The notes beneath the pieces are model-generated. The model was not told the DNA's origin and searched no databases. It saw nothing but the letters and a program-made list of their open reading frames with translations. A program made the position numbers and the translations under genes. Below are positions 50,674 through 59,536 of a stretch of 64,000 bases of DNA, in pieces (the stretch's first letter is position 1; each line of letters opens with the position of its first letter). The stretch lies in contig NZ_JALXKS010000002.1 in NCBI RefSeq assembly GCF_025144725.1, positions 1-64,000 of the forward strand. Direction: 5' to 3'. Source of the stretch: Brevibacterium sp. p3-SID960 (GTDB taxonomy: Bacteria > Actinomycetota > Actinomycetes > Actinomycetales > Brevibacteriaceae).

Positions 50674-51633
50674 ATGACCTACCCGCCGCATCCCTATCTG
50701 CTGCGCTCTGAGCCTGAGGAGCCCAAGACGCAGCGCACGGACAGGCGGCGGATCCTGCAGCTGCTCGCCGGGGTGGTCCTGTTCATCCTCACGAGCGTCG
50801 TACTGCTCACCGTCGACTGGGCGCTGCTGAACCTCTCCGGCCACCCGATCGAGATCACCGATCCGGGCACCGTCGCCCGGCCCGGCTGGATGGGCGTCAT
50901 CAGCGCCTGCGCGGCCGCCGCCGTTGCGCTGCTGCTCTACCGGCTCATCGTCGGCTGGATCGGCGGTGATCCGGGTCAGGGGCTGCGCGGGGGCTCGAAG
51001 ACCATCGAGTTCCTCTTCGGCATCACCGTCGGTGTCGCGGTCATCCTCGCAGCGATCGGGATCATCGCTCTGCTTGGCGGCTACCGGATCACCGGCATCC
51101 AGCTCAGTGACGGGATTCTCATCGGCCTGGCCAGCGGGATCAGCGCCGGTGTCATCGAGGAGATCGTCTTCCGCGGGATCCTGCTGCGGATCCTCGATGC
51201 GTGGTTCGGCTCATGGGCAGCACTCATCATCTCCTCAGCGCTGTTCGGTGCCGCGCATCTGGGCAATCCCGGCTCCAGCTGGTGGGGTGCGACCGCGATC
51301 GCTGTGGAGGCCGGTCTGCTGCTGGGCGGGGCCTATCTGCTCACCCGCCGGCTGTGGCTGCCGATCGGCATCCACGCCACGTGGAACTTCCTCTCCGGTG
51401 GCATCTTCAGCTCCCCGGTCTCCGGCGTCGGTTCCGGGGACGGTCTGTTCGCTGCGACATTCTCCGGGCCGGACTGGCTGACCGGCGGGGACCTCGGCAT
51501 GGAGGGATCGGTCATCACCGTCACGGTGTGCTCGCTGGCCGGCCTGGCGATGCTCTTCCTCGCCCACCGGCAGGGTCAGCTGCTGCCGAGCCTGCGCACC
51601 GAGCGGCGCCGGGCAGCCAATCCCCAGCGCTGA
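50674..51633 (+). CDS. CPBP-family intramembrane metalloprotease
   Basis: This 319-residue protein has about eight transmembrane helices. The family motifs are EEIVFRGILLRIL (near residue 164), HLGNPG (near 195) and IHATWNFLSGG (near 232), which together coordinate metal in Abi/CAAX-type proteases. The substrate is unknown. TAGAAT (50662-50667) lies 6 bases before the ATG at 50674, so the transcript is probably leaderless. It is divergent from menD and has no obvious immunity or bacteriocin partner. Confidence 0.88.
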   Translation: MTYPPHPYLLRSEPEEPKTQRTDRRRILQLLAGVVLFILTSVVLLTVDWALLNLSGHPIEITDPGTVARPGWMGVISACAAAAVALLLYRLIVGWIGGDPGQGLRGGSKTIEFLFGITVGVAVILAAIGIIALLGGYRITGIQLSDGILIGLASGISAGVIEEIVFRGILLRILDAWFGSWAALIISSALFGAAHLGNPGSSWWGATAIAVEAGLLLGGAYLLTRRLWLPIGIHATWNFLSGGIFSSPVSGVGSGDGLFAATFSGPDWLTGGDLGMEGSVITVTVCSLAGLAMLFLAHRQGQLLPSLRTERRRAANPQR

Positions 51634-51730
51634 GTCGCACGCCCGTCTCCTCCCGTTCACCCACGCGTCCTATCGTGAGCGGTGAGACCCAGTGTCGCGC
51701 CCACATCTGCCGACCCCTGCGAGGACGCTT

Positions 51731-53206
51731 ATGATCCAGCGACGTCACATCATGCTCTCCGTCGGCGCGCGCGCCGTGCGCGCCCTGACCGCTGCCCGCA
51801 ACCGGGCCGGCGAGTTCCCCGGCCGCAACCAGACGCTCACCTTCCTCGGCCCCGAACCCACCGGCGAGGATGCCGCCCGCTTCCATGTGCGGGAAAAGCG
51901 CAAGCTCTCCCGCCGGCTGCGCGAGTTCTTCGTCTACTCCCCCGCCCTGTCGCGCACTGTCGGGCTGCGGGTGCTGCTGCCGGGCACCCCGAGCGAGGTC
52001 GCCGACGTCATCTACCTCTTCCACGGCTCCGGCGATGACTTCCGCTCCTGGACCGACCTCGGGGCTGCTGAGCGGATCACCGCTGAGAGCCCGTATCTCG
52101 TCGTCATGCCCGATGCCGGGGCGGCGAGCTACTCCACGCATGCCTTCGGCGATACGCTGCTCGACTGGCCGAAGTTCCACACCGGCGAGCTCGTCGACTT
52201 CGTCACCGGCCGCTACTCCGTCAACGCCGAACGCGGCGGCCAGATCCTGGCCGGCCTGTCGATGGGCGGATATGCGGCGATGAAGTACGCCGCCTGGCAT
52301 CCCGACCGCTACTGCGCGGCTGCCGCATTCTCCTCCCCGCTCGACCCGCTGGCCGCCGTGCCGCTCATGGACATCATCTCCCTGCGCGAGGGCGGCGAAC
52401 CGCGTTCGCTGTTCGGCGATCCGCGCCGTGACAAGGCCGAATGGCTGGCCAACTCCCCGCTGCACCTGGCGGAGAACCTCGCCGCCACCGATCTGTGGTT
52501 CACCGCCGGCTCCGGCGATCCGGACCCGGAGGAGGCCGAGGAGCACGTCGACGTGCTGGAGGCCAGCGTCAGTCATCACGGTGAGTCCTTCCACCGGCGG
52601 CTGAGCGAGCTGGGCATCAGGCACCTGTGGACGCCGCGCGCCACCGGCCTGCACAACTGGTTCGCCTGGCAGCGCGAACTCGGCGAGTGGCTCACCGCGC
52701 TGCCGCAGCGGCTGGCGGCCCAGGCTGCCGCCGGTCGCCGTTCCCGAGGTGGTGGTCAGGTCTCCGATGGCGCATCATTCACCTTCATCACCGGTCTGCC
52801 GGTGTTCTCCGTGCACGGCTGGGAGGTCTCGATCTCGCGGCGGCGCGCGCAGCTGGTGACCTTCGGGCAGGTGACGACTGCCGGGTTCACCCTCAACGGG
52901 GCGGGCACGTTCCGCATCCGCACTCCTGCGCTGTACCACCCGGGTGAGAAGTATGAACTGCGGATCTCCTCGCCGCTGTCGGAGTCAGTCTCGACGCTGC
53001 GCGCCGATGCACAGGGCCGGCTCGACTTCACCGGCCGGATGGCCGGAGCGCTGCACGATCCGATCGTGCCCGGCCGGCGCACCCGCCACTATCGCACCTG
53101 GGGCCAGGACGAGATCACGCATGTGACGATCGCACCCTGTGCACCGGTGCCGGCCGCATCCAGGGCCTGGAAGCGTCGCCGCGGGGACGCCGCCGAGAAA
53201 CGCTGA
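51731..53206 (+). CDS. alpha/beta esterase with C-terminal beta domain
   Basis: This is a 491-residue protein. An alpha/beta hydrolase domain of the esterase D/antigen 85 type has VIYLFHGSGDD and the nucleophile motif ILAGLSMGGYAAMKYA (Ser near residue 178); the His is likely in RATGLHNWFAWQREL. A second domain of about 140 residues after a basic linker (near 335) is beta-rich and unrecognised. I see no clear signal peptide. I start it at 51731 because GAGGAC lies 4-5 bases upstream; a longer frame opens at 51692. The substrate may be a lipid or acyl ester. Confidence 0.8.
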   Translation: MIQRRHIMLSVGARAVRALTAARNRAGEFPGRNQTLTFLGPEPTGEDAARFHVREKRKLSRRLREFFVYSPALSRTVGLRVLLPGTPSEVADVIYLFHGSGDDFRSWTDLGAAERITAESPYLVVMPDAGAASYSTHAFGDTLLDWPKFHTGELVDFVTGRYSVNAERGGQILAGLSMGGYAAMKYAAWHPDRYCAAAAFSSPLDPLAAVPLMDIISLREGGEPRSLFGDPRRDKAEWLANSPLHLAENLAATDLWFTAGSGDPDPEEAEEHVDVLEASVSHHGESFHRRLSELGIRHLWTPRATGLHNWFAWQRELGEWLTALPQRLAAQAAAGRRSRGGGQVSDGASFTFITGLPVFSVHGWEVSISRRRAQLVTFGQVTTAGFTLNGAGTFRIRTPALYHPGEKYELRISSPLSESVSTLRADAQGRLDFTGRMAGALHDPIVPGRRTRHYRTWGQDEITHVTIAPCAPVPAASRAWKRRRGDAAEKR

Positions 53207-53277
53207 AATCCGGCAGTGGCTGTACTCGTCGACCGCTGTGCCGCAGTGACGGGTCCCGGTAGCAGCCCTGGTGATGG

Positions 53278-54297
53278 TTACGGGTGCAGCAGCCAGTGCG
53301 CACGCACCGGCCGGTAGCCGCGCCGGATCCACAGCGGGCCGGAGAGCGGATTCTGTGCCGCATACCCAATGAGCAGCGAGTCGACGCCCTGAGCCCGGGC
53401 GTGGGCTTCTCCGGCGGCGAGCATCCGGCTGGCCAGTCCGGTGCCGCGCAGGTGCGGTTCGGTCCAGGCGAAGCCGACATAGGCGCTGGCACCAACTGTG
53501 AGGCCGGCGGCCGCCCAGGCGGACTCCTCGGGTGGGGTGATGGTGAGGTAGGCGTCGATGGTGCCCGGTTTTCGGCCGCGCACGATCGCCGACCACCCGG
53601 GACCGGCTGCGATCGCCTCGCGCGCATACTGGCGCATGGCCGCCTCGGTGTTCTCGCGCATGAGGTTGGACATGAACGCGGCATCGAAGGCCTGCAGCTT
53701 CATCATCCCGTCCGTCAGCGCGTCCTCATCAGCCTCCTCCGGTGCGGTGAACGGCGCCTCCCCTGCCGGCGCACAGGGCGCGTCGCCGGAAAGCGTGCGC
53801 AATCCGTCGACGGAGTCGAGACGGAAGCCGGTCGCCGCCAGCGCCTGCGCGATGACCGCCTCGCGGGCGGGAATCGAGACGCGGATCGACCGGTCCTGCT
53901 CGTCGATCGTCTCCCCGCCGCCGAACCTGCTGCCGGGACCACGGGCCGTCTCGGCATCCCGGGCCCGCGCCTCGGCGACGGCAGCGGCGAGCACCGCAGC
54001 GATTTCAGCGGCATCGGCATCGCTGCCGACGCGCAACTGGATCGTGTGCGCCACCCGGGTGCCCCACGCGGCAGCCGGGGTATCGAGCTGGGAGACATGG
54101 GTGCGCACGACGGCCAGGGCGACCGACGCCTCGGGCGCGGGTGCAGCGGGATCAGCCCCGACAACGGAATCACCGGCGTCGAGGTGTGGCACCTCCAGCG
54201 GTGCCCAGGCCGGATCGAGGGCAGCCAACCGGGCGGTCTGCTCGGTGGTGAGCCGGGCGAGCGCGGCATGCGGTGCGGGATCGAAGACGGTGTCCAT
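53278..54297 (-). CDS. GNAT-family N-acetyltransferase
   Basis: This 339-residue protein has a C-terminal GNAT domain with the acetyl-CoA motif EPHLRGTGLASRMLAAGE (near residues 278-295) and the closing strand LWIRRGYRPVRAHWLL. The N-terminal 170 residues contain a weaker, perhaps degenerate GNAT-like half, as in tandem-GNAT proteins. The substrate is unknown. TAGGAT at 54304-54309 lies 6 bases before the ATG, giving a leaderless start. It is divergent from the lipoprotein gene. Confidence 0.82.
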   Translation of the reverse strand: MDTVFDPAPHAALARLTTEQTARLAALDPAWAPLEVPHLDAGDSVVGADPAAPAPEASVALAVVRTHVSQLDTPAAAWGTRVAHTIQLRVGSDADAAEIAAVLAAAVAEARARDAETARGPGSRFGGGETIDEQDRSIRVSIPAREAVIAQALAATGFRLDSVDGLRTLSGDAPCAPAGEAPFTAPEEADEDALTDGMMKLQAFDAAFMSNLMRENTEAAMRQYAREAIAAGPGWSAIVRGRKPGTIDAYLTITPPEESAWAAAGLTVGASAYVGFAWTEPHLRGTGLASRMLAAGEAHARAQGVDSLLIGYAAQNPLSGPLWIRRGYRPVRAHWLLHP

Positions 54298-54373
54298 GCA
54301 GCGATCCTAGGCGCGCGCGGCAGGTTGCGCACATGCGGTGTGGTGCATGCCAGTGCCGATAGGCTGGGGGGGA

Positions 54374-55021
54374 ATGCGAACCCGTCATGCTGTCACTGCC
54401 TGCGCTGCTGCCTCCCTCCTCCTGCTCGCCGGCTGCGGTGTCGGTGGGGGTGAGCAGCTGGAGACGGATGCGGTCTCGGAGCGGATCGACCAGGTGAGCT
54501 TCGATGGTGAGGCGTTCACCGCGCACGGGAATGAGACGGTGCCCAGTGAGGATGAGATCGGGTTCATCTCCGAGGAGATCGCGGACACTGCGTGTGCCGA
54601 GGCGCTGACGGCGGTGCAGCGTGAGCAGGTGCAGATGCATGAGCATTTCTCCCACGGCGAGCATGCCCGTGCCGACCTCGATGCGACCAGCTACCCCGAT
54701 GCAGACGCCGCCGAGGCGGGCCTCGAGCGGGTGCGCGCCTATGTCGAGTCGTGTGCCAGCTATGAGCGCACGAGCGGTGGTGAGACGTACGCGTCCTCGA
54801 CGCTCACGCTCTTCGACGTTGAGGTCGACGGCGCCGATGCGGCACTGGGCTATGCGGAGAAGCAGGCCGACGGGTTCGTCTTCCTCTACGTCTACGCCCA
54901 GGCCGGAAACACGCTCATCTCCGCGTATGGGGCACCGGATTCGCCGGCACCGATCGATGATGAGGCCTATCGGGTCGACCTGCAGGCGATCGCCGGTGAG
55001 GCCCTGGGTGTCTTCGGCTGA
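54374..55021 (+). CDS. putative lipoprotein, unknown function
   Basis: This is a 215-residue protein with a short signal peptide ending in the lipobox LLAGC (Cys near residue 20). The acidic mature part has cysteines in DTACAE and VESCASY that could pair. It resembles sensor-domain or DUF-type lipoproteins common in actinobacteria, but I cannot name a family. The start at 54374 is preferred because the signal peptide begins there; TAGGCT (54360-54365) lies 8 bases upstream. It converges on menC with a gap of 4 bases. Confidence 0.75.
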   Translation: MRTRHAVTACAAASLLLLAGCGVGGGEQLETDAVSERIDQVSFDGEAFTAHGNETVPSEDEIGFISEEIADTACAEALTAVQREQVQMHEHFSHGEHARADLDATSYPDADAAEAGLERVRAYVESCASYERTSGGETYASSTLTLFDVEVDGADAALGYAEKQADGFVFLYVYAQAGNTLISAYGAPDSPAPIDDEAYRVDLQAIAGEALGVFG

Positions 55022-55025
55022 GAGC

Positions 55026-56102
55026 TCAAGCCACGCGGCGCAGTTCGGTCAGGCATTCGCGCACCCGGGCGTCCCACCAGGCGTGAGCCCCGGCGTCTGC
55101 GGTGTGGGCGGCGAGCAGCTGCGGATCAGGTGCCGTGCGGGCCGCTGGCAGCGTTGCGGCGTTTTCTGAACCGCCTGGGCCGGGTTCGCTGATGATGTCT
55201 TCGGCGAAAAGCGCCCCGGTGCCCAGCCCGCAGGCTGGTGGGCCGGCGAAGATCGCCTCGGCCGCGGTATCGACCGGCAGGCTGGCGGCCAGCAGCGCAC
55301 CTGCCCGCAGCCCGATGCCGGTCTCCAGGGCTGATGACACGACGGCGGGCAGCCCGCATCCGGTGACAACCTCTGCGGCATGCTGGGCGCCGCCGAGCGG
55401 CTGGGCCTTGACGATGATGACATCAGCCGCACCGAGGACTGCGACCCGGTAGGGGTCATCGGCCTTGCGGATCGACTCATCGGCAGCGATGCGGATGGGC
55501 AGCCCGCGTGCGGCGATCCACTCCCGCAGCCGGGCGAGATCCTCGACTGAGGCGACGGGCTGCTCGATGTACTCCAGCCAGTCGCCCACCTCGGGCAGCT
55601 CGGCGATGGCGGCACACAGCTGCTGGGCGTCGGCCAGTGGGTAGCCGGTGTTGGCGTCGAAGCGCAGCCGGGCTGCAGGTGTGTGGGCGCGCACAGTGCG
55701 GATGCGCGCAAGATCAGTGTCGAGGCTCGCGATCCCGCGTGCTGCGATCTTGATCTTGAAGGTTCCGGCACCCGGGTAGCGGGCGATGAGACCCGGCACC
55801 GCTGCTGGCGGGCAGTCGGGGATGGTGCCGTTGAGGGGGACGGCATCACGCAGCGGTGCCGGAGCCGGCCGGTGACCGAACTCGAGCGCACCTGCCAGCC
55901 AGCGTGCCGCCTCGGGCGCGGCGTATTCGGCGAACGGTGAGAACTCCGACCAGCCGGCGGGCCCCCGGAAGACGAGCGCCTGCCGGGAGGTGATGCCGCG
56001 GAAGCGGGTGATCATCGGCAGCTCGACGACGCGGCGCTCAGGCAGCAGCTCATCGAGGTCCTCGGTGCCGGTGACGAGGTCGGCCAGCCAGTCTGGGATC
56101 AT
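55026..56102 (-). CDS. menC: o-succinylbenzoate synthase
   Basis: This 358-residue enolase-superfamily enzyme dehydrates SHCHC to o-succinylbenzoate. The catalytic Lys is in FKIKIA (near residue 115); metal ligands lie in RFDANTGY, YIEQP and AADES; the second Lys is in IIVKAQPLGG. A C-terminal extension of about 50 residues is longer than in short MenC forms. TAGTGT (56109-56114) lies 6 bases before the ATG, suggesting a leaderless or very short leader. It is divergent from menB. Confidence 0.95.
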   Translation of the reverse strand: MIPDWLADLVTGTEDLDELLPERRVVELPMITRFRGITSRQALVFRGPAGWSEFSPFAEYAAPEAARWLAGALEFGHRPAPAPLRDAVPLNGTIPDCPPAAVPGLIARYPGAGTFKIKIAARGIASLDTDLARIRTVRAHTPAARLRFDANTGYPLADAQQLCAAIAELPEVGDWLEYIEQPVASVEDLARLREWIAARGLPIRIAADESIRKADDPYRVAVLGAADVIIVKAQPLGGAQHAAEVVTGCGLPAVVSSALETGIGLRAGALLAASLPVDTAAEAIFAGPPACGLGTGALFAEDIISEPGPGGSENAATLPAARTAPDPQLLAAHTADAGAHAWWDARVRECLTELRRVA

Positions 56103-56161
56103 GCCTCCACACTACGCCGCGCACCGGCACCTGCGACGGTCCCAAGCGCTAAGGTAAGGGC

Positions 56162-57079
56162 ATGCCTGTCTCTGAGATCTTCGACCCCAGCCGTTGGCGC
56201 GCGGTCTCCGGCTTCGACTTCACCGACATCACCTACCACCGCGCCATCGACGCAGACGGCGCCGACGTCGGCTGTGTGCGCATCGCCTTCGACCGGCCCG
56301 AGGTGCGCAATGCGTTCCGTCCGCACACCGTCGATGAGCTTTACCGCGCTCTCGACCACGCCCGGCAGACTCCCGACGTCGGCTGTGTGCTGCTGACCGG
56401 CAACGGCCCGAGCGGGAAGGACGGCGGCTGGGCTTTCTGCTCCGGCGGCGACCAGCGCATCCGCGGACGCTCCGGCTACCAGTACGCTGACGGTGAGACC
56501 GCAGAGACCGTCGACCCGGTACGCGCCGGGCGTCTGCACATCCTCGAAGTCCAGCGGCTCATCCGCACGATGCCCAAGATCGTCATCGCCGTCGTTCCCG
56601 GCTGGGCGGCCGGCGGCGGGCACAGCCTGCACGTCGTGTGCGATATGACGATCGCCTCGCGTGAGCATGCGAAGTTCAAGCAGACCGACGCCGATGTCGG
56701 CTCCTATGATGCCGGCTACGGTTCGGCGTATCTGGCGAAGATGGTCGGGCAGAAGCGGGCCCGGGAGATCTTCTTCCTCGGCCGCACCTATTCGGCCCAG
56801 GAGATGGCCGATATGGGTGCGGTCAACGAGGTCGTCGACCATGCCGAGCTCGAAACCGCGGCCCTGACGATGGCCCGCGAGATCCTCGGCAAGTCCCCGA
56901 ATGCCCAGCGGATGCTGAAGTTCGCCTTCAACCTCGTCGACGACGGGCTCGTCGGCCAGCAGGTCTTCGCCGGTGAGGCCACCCGCCTGGGCTATATGAC
57001 CGATGAGGCCGTCGAGGGCCGGGACGCGTTCTTGGAGAAGCGCGACCCGGACTGGTCGCCGTTCCCCTGGTACTACTGA
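56162..57079 (+). CDS. menB: 1,4-dihydroxy-2-naphthoyl-CoA synthase
   Basis: This 305-residue crotonase-fold enzyme closes the naphthoquinone ring. The family features are FCSGGDQRIRGRSGYQY (near residue 95), VVPGWAAGGGHSLHVVCD (oxyanion hole), SYDAGYGSAYLAKMVGQKRAREI, and the C-terminal KRDPDWSPFPWYY. TAAGGT (56150-56155) lies 6 bases before the ATG, giving a leaderless start. menE, its usual partner, is about 5.2 kb away behind an inserted catabolic operon. Confidence 0.97.
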   Translation: MPVSEIFDPSRWRAVSGFDFTDITYHRAIDADGADVGCVRIAFDRPEVRNAFRPHTVDELYRALDHARQTPDVGCVLLTGNGPSGKDGGWAFCSGGDQRIRGRSGYQYADGETAETVDPVRAGRLHILEVQRLIRTMPKIVIAVVPGWAAGGGHSLHVVCDMTIASREHAKFKQTDADVGSYDAGYGSAYLAKMVGQKRAREIFFLGRTYSAQEMADMGAVNEVVDHAELETAALTMAREILGKSPNAQRMLKFAFNLVDDGLVGQQVFAGEATRLGYMTDEAVEGRDAFLEKRDPDWSPFPWYY

Positions 57080-57082
57080 AGC

Positions 57083-57547
57083 TCATCGCCGAGAACCGGT
57101 CGACGGCTTTTCGTCAGTCTCGTACTTCAAGGTCGGCGTACTTCCACCTTGCCGCGGCTGGCAGAGCCAGCACCGACCATCTGTGGTCGGGCTGGAACAT
57201 CTCGTATCAAGCATTGAATGGAAACGCCCAGCGCTCGACATGATGCGAGGCTTGCCGCGCAACCTTGGCTGATCTGCGCCATCTTGCCTGTCGAGAACAT
57301 ACCGGCGCGGTGGGGCGAGTTCGAGTTCGCCTCCGTCTTTGAAGGAGCAGACGCGATCAGGACTGACGACAACGTAGAGCACGAGATCTGACGACTCGAT
57401 GCCTGATTCCACCCTTGCGAATTCTTCTTCAATGTTGACCTAATCGGTGTTGCAGATCCCAGTCTCTATCTCGAACAGCCCGACGGGGTACATAGTGTCC
57501 GGCTGGAAGATCACGACTATTCCTGCTCTCTGCTGCTGCTCACTCAT
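57083..57547 (-). pseudogene. possible relic ORF with in-frame stop
   Basis: One minus-strand frame reads MSEQQQRAGIVVIFQPDTM and onward to GICNTD, then a TAG near 57438, then continues in frame with VNIEEEFARVESGIESS, DLVLYVVVSPDRVCSFKDGG and ELELAPPRRYV before becoming nonsense-like. The protein-like composition on both sides of the stop suggests a decayed gene; I do not recognise it. The rest of 57080-57636 shows nothing else besides the regulator's upstream region. Confidence 0.35.
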
Positions 57548-57602
57548 GCACGAAGCCGACCGATACAACGTCCCTAAAGCGTGCTGAAACCGCATGAAAT
57601 AT

Positions 57603-57626
57603 CATGACAACTTTACTGTTGCCATG
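57603..57626. promoter_or_regulatory. inverted repeat upstream of the GntR gene
   Basis: CATG-A-CAAC, six bases, then GTTG-C-CATG forms an inverted repeat directly ahead of TAAGAT (57629-57634), a likely -10 box. It is a candidate operator for the GntR regulator encoded next. If TAAGAT is the -10 box, the true start may be the second ATG at 57655. Confidence 0.5.
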
Positions 57627-57636
57627 AATAAGATGT

Positions 57637-58362
57637 ATGACTAAGCTCACACCCATGACGTGTGCGAAGCATGTAGAGATTCGCGAGTGGATCGAAAGAG
57701 AAATCTCCCGCGGCAACTTGTCCATCGGCGATCGTCTACCAACCGAGCGTGAACTTATGGAGCGCTTCGCGGTCAGCCGCAACCCGGTTCAGACCGCCAT
57801 GTCCAAACTCGTCGAAACAGGTCTTGTCCAACGACGGCGCGGCTCTGGCACAGTCGTTGCCTCGACAGGTTTGCGCAGCAGCCTTATGCGACTGCTCCAT
57901 GCAACGACCGACGGCCCGGAAGTCGAGGGCCTGCACCGGGTCATCAGCACACGAGTCACCGCTGCCGAGCACCACCCGCTCTCAGTCGATCTGTTCCGCG
58001 CGGGGACCCCGATCGCGGAACTCGTCCGTGTGAAGCTCGACAGCTCATCGCGCGGCATCGTTGTGGAACGCTGCGTCATCGATCTGGCGATGGCTCCGAA
58101 CATTCTCAACGAAGATCTCGCAGAACTGACGACTGCGGCGTACTACACGTCAATCGGGATCTCGCAGCTTCGAGCTTCGAGCGTTCTCTCGGCGACGCAC
58201 CTCACCGAGTCGGATGCCGATCATCTCGATCTCGACACGACGACGCCCGTGGTCAGACAGGTCCGCACTCTGCACACCGGGAACGGAAAGCCGATCGAAC
58301 GTCTCGAAATGCTCTTCCACCCAACCAAACTCACTTTGGAGGTCACCCAAATTGAACACTGA
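57637..58362 (+). CDS. GntR-family regulator (HutC-type effector domain)
   Basis: This is a 241-residue regulator. The N-terminal winged helix has EISRGNLSIGDRLPTERELME, then FAVSRNPVQTAMSKLVETGL, then QRRRGSGTVV. The C-terminal UTRA-like domain (VRVKLDSSSRGIVVERCVID, and GNGKPIERLEMLFHP near the end) should bind a small effector. It heads the operon for two flavin oxidoreductases and a symporter, so the effector is probably their substrate. The next gene starts inside its last codons. The ATG is at 57637 or 57655. Confidence 0.88.
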   Translation: MTKLTPMTCAKHVEIREWIEREISRGNLSIGDRLPTERELMERFAVSRNPVQTAMSKLVETGLVQRRRGSGTVVASTGLRSSLMRLLHATTDGPEVEGLHRVISTRVTAAEHHPLSVDLFRAGTPIAELVRVKLDSSSRGIVVERCVIDLAMAPNILNEDLAELTTAAYYTSIGISQLRASSVLSATHLTESDADHLDLDTTTPVVRQVRTLHTGNGKPIERLEMLFHPTKLTLEVTQIEH

Positions 58363-59536
58363 AGAATCGACGGTTTCACAAAAGACCGGGGGTGCGAACC
58401 GCCGTGTCGCCGTCATTGGCGCCGGGATCATCGGCACCATGTCAGCATGGCAGCTCGCACAGCGTAACCACTCTGTCACCGTCTTCGAGCGCTGGAATAC
58501 GCCAAACGACCGAGGAGCCTCAGCCGGAGAGTCCCGGATCTTCCGCACTCTCTACAAGGAAGGTCCCGAATATGTCGGCTTCATCCAAAAGGCCGGCGAA
58601 AAGTGGAAAGAACTCGAAAGCGCCCAGGACACGCGCGTTCTTGAGTGGTGCGGCGGCCTCACCATCGGGAAGCCGGACCACCCAGATGTGACTGCCGTCC
58701 TCGAGTGCGCGGAGGAACTCGACCTTGAGCATCGCGTCCTCAATGCCGAGGAAATGCGCGCGGAATTTCCCGCCTACGGCGTCGACGACGACGAGATCGG
58801 GGTATTCGATCCCAACGCCGGGGTCTTCCGCCCCGAACCAGCCGTACTCGCGGCCCGTAATGAGAGCATTCGGCTAGGTGCTACTTACCGCACATACAGC
58901 TCCGTACTCAACATCCGCTCGCTCCCGGACCGTGTCGTCATCCACACGGCCGACGGGGCTGAGGCCTTCGACTCGGTCGTCGTGGCTACTGGCCCCTGGG
59001 CTGCCGAGCTCTCGGGTCTCGATGCTGGAACCATCACCAATCGGCAGCTTGTCGGCTGCTGGTTCCCGGCTACAGATGTCGCAATGCACGAGCCATCGCG
59101 GATGCCGATTTCCATCCGACGTCACTCCGAAGGGGCGTTCTCTGGATTCCCCTGCCTCGACGGTGTCGGAGTGAAGATCCTGACGCACCACCTCGAATGG
59201 CCGCATATCGACAGCGTCGAGCACCTTGCGCGGTTCGTCGATCCTGTCTTCGTCCGGTCCGCAGAGACCGCAGTCGCTCGGCTCATGCCGCACCTCGATC
59301 CAACCGCCGTCCGAGTCTCGACGTGGACGGAAGGCTTCACTCCCGACGGAGCACCAATCGTCGGACCCAGCCCAATCGATGACCGGGTCGTTCTCGCTGT
59401 CGGTATGTCCGGCCAGGGGTTCAAGTTCTCCCCCATGATCGGATCCGTCGTCGCCGACTTCGTCACCTCAGGGAGCTCCGAGGACGCGCTCGACATCATG
59501 AATTCTGCCCGCTTCACTACCGGAGGCTCAGAATGA
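58352..59536 (+). CDS. FAD-dependent oxidase, monomeric sarcosine oxidase-like
   Basis: This is a 394-residue flavoprotein. GAGIIGTMSAWQLA (residues 23-36) binds FAD; SAGESRIFRTLY carries the paired Arg seen in monomeric sarcosine oxidase, and GMSGQGFKFSP the oxygen-activating Lys. At the site of covalent flavin attachment the sequence reads VSTWTEGFTPDG, with Ser instead of Cys, so FAD is probably non-covalent. It may oxidise N-methyl or secondary amino acids. The start is TTG, chosen because GGAGG lies 9 bases upstream; it overlaps the GntR gene by 11 bases. Base composition is less GC-rich than the men genes. Confidence 0.85.
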   Translation: MNTEESTVSQKTGGANRRVAVIGAGIIGTMSAWQLAQRNHSVTVFERWNTPNDRGASAGESRIFRTLYKEGPEYVGFIQKAGEKWKELESAQDTRVLEWCGGLTIGKPDHPDVTAVLECAEELDLEHRVLNAEEMRAEFPAYGVDDDEIGVFDPNAGVFRPEPAVLAARNESIRLGATYRTYSSVLNIRSLPDRVVIHTADGAEAFDSVVVATGPWAAELSGLDAGTITNRQLVGCWFPATDVAMHEPSRMPISIRRHSEGAFSGFPCLDGVGVKILTHHLEWPHIDSVEHLARFVDPVFVRSAETAVARLMPHLDPTAVRVSTWTEGFTPDGAPIVGPSPIDDRVVLAVGMSGQGFKFSPMIGSVVADFVTSGSSEDALDIMNSARFTTGGSE

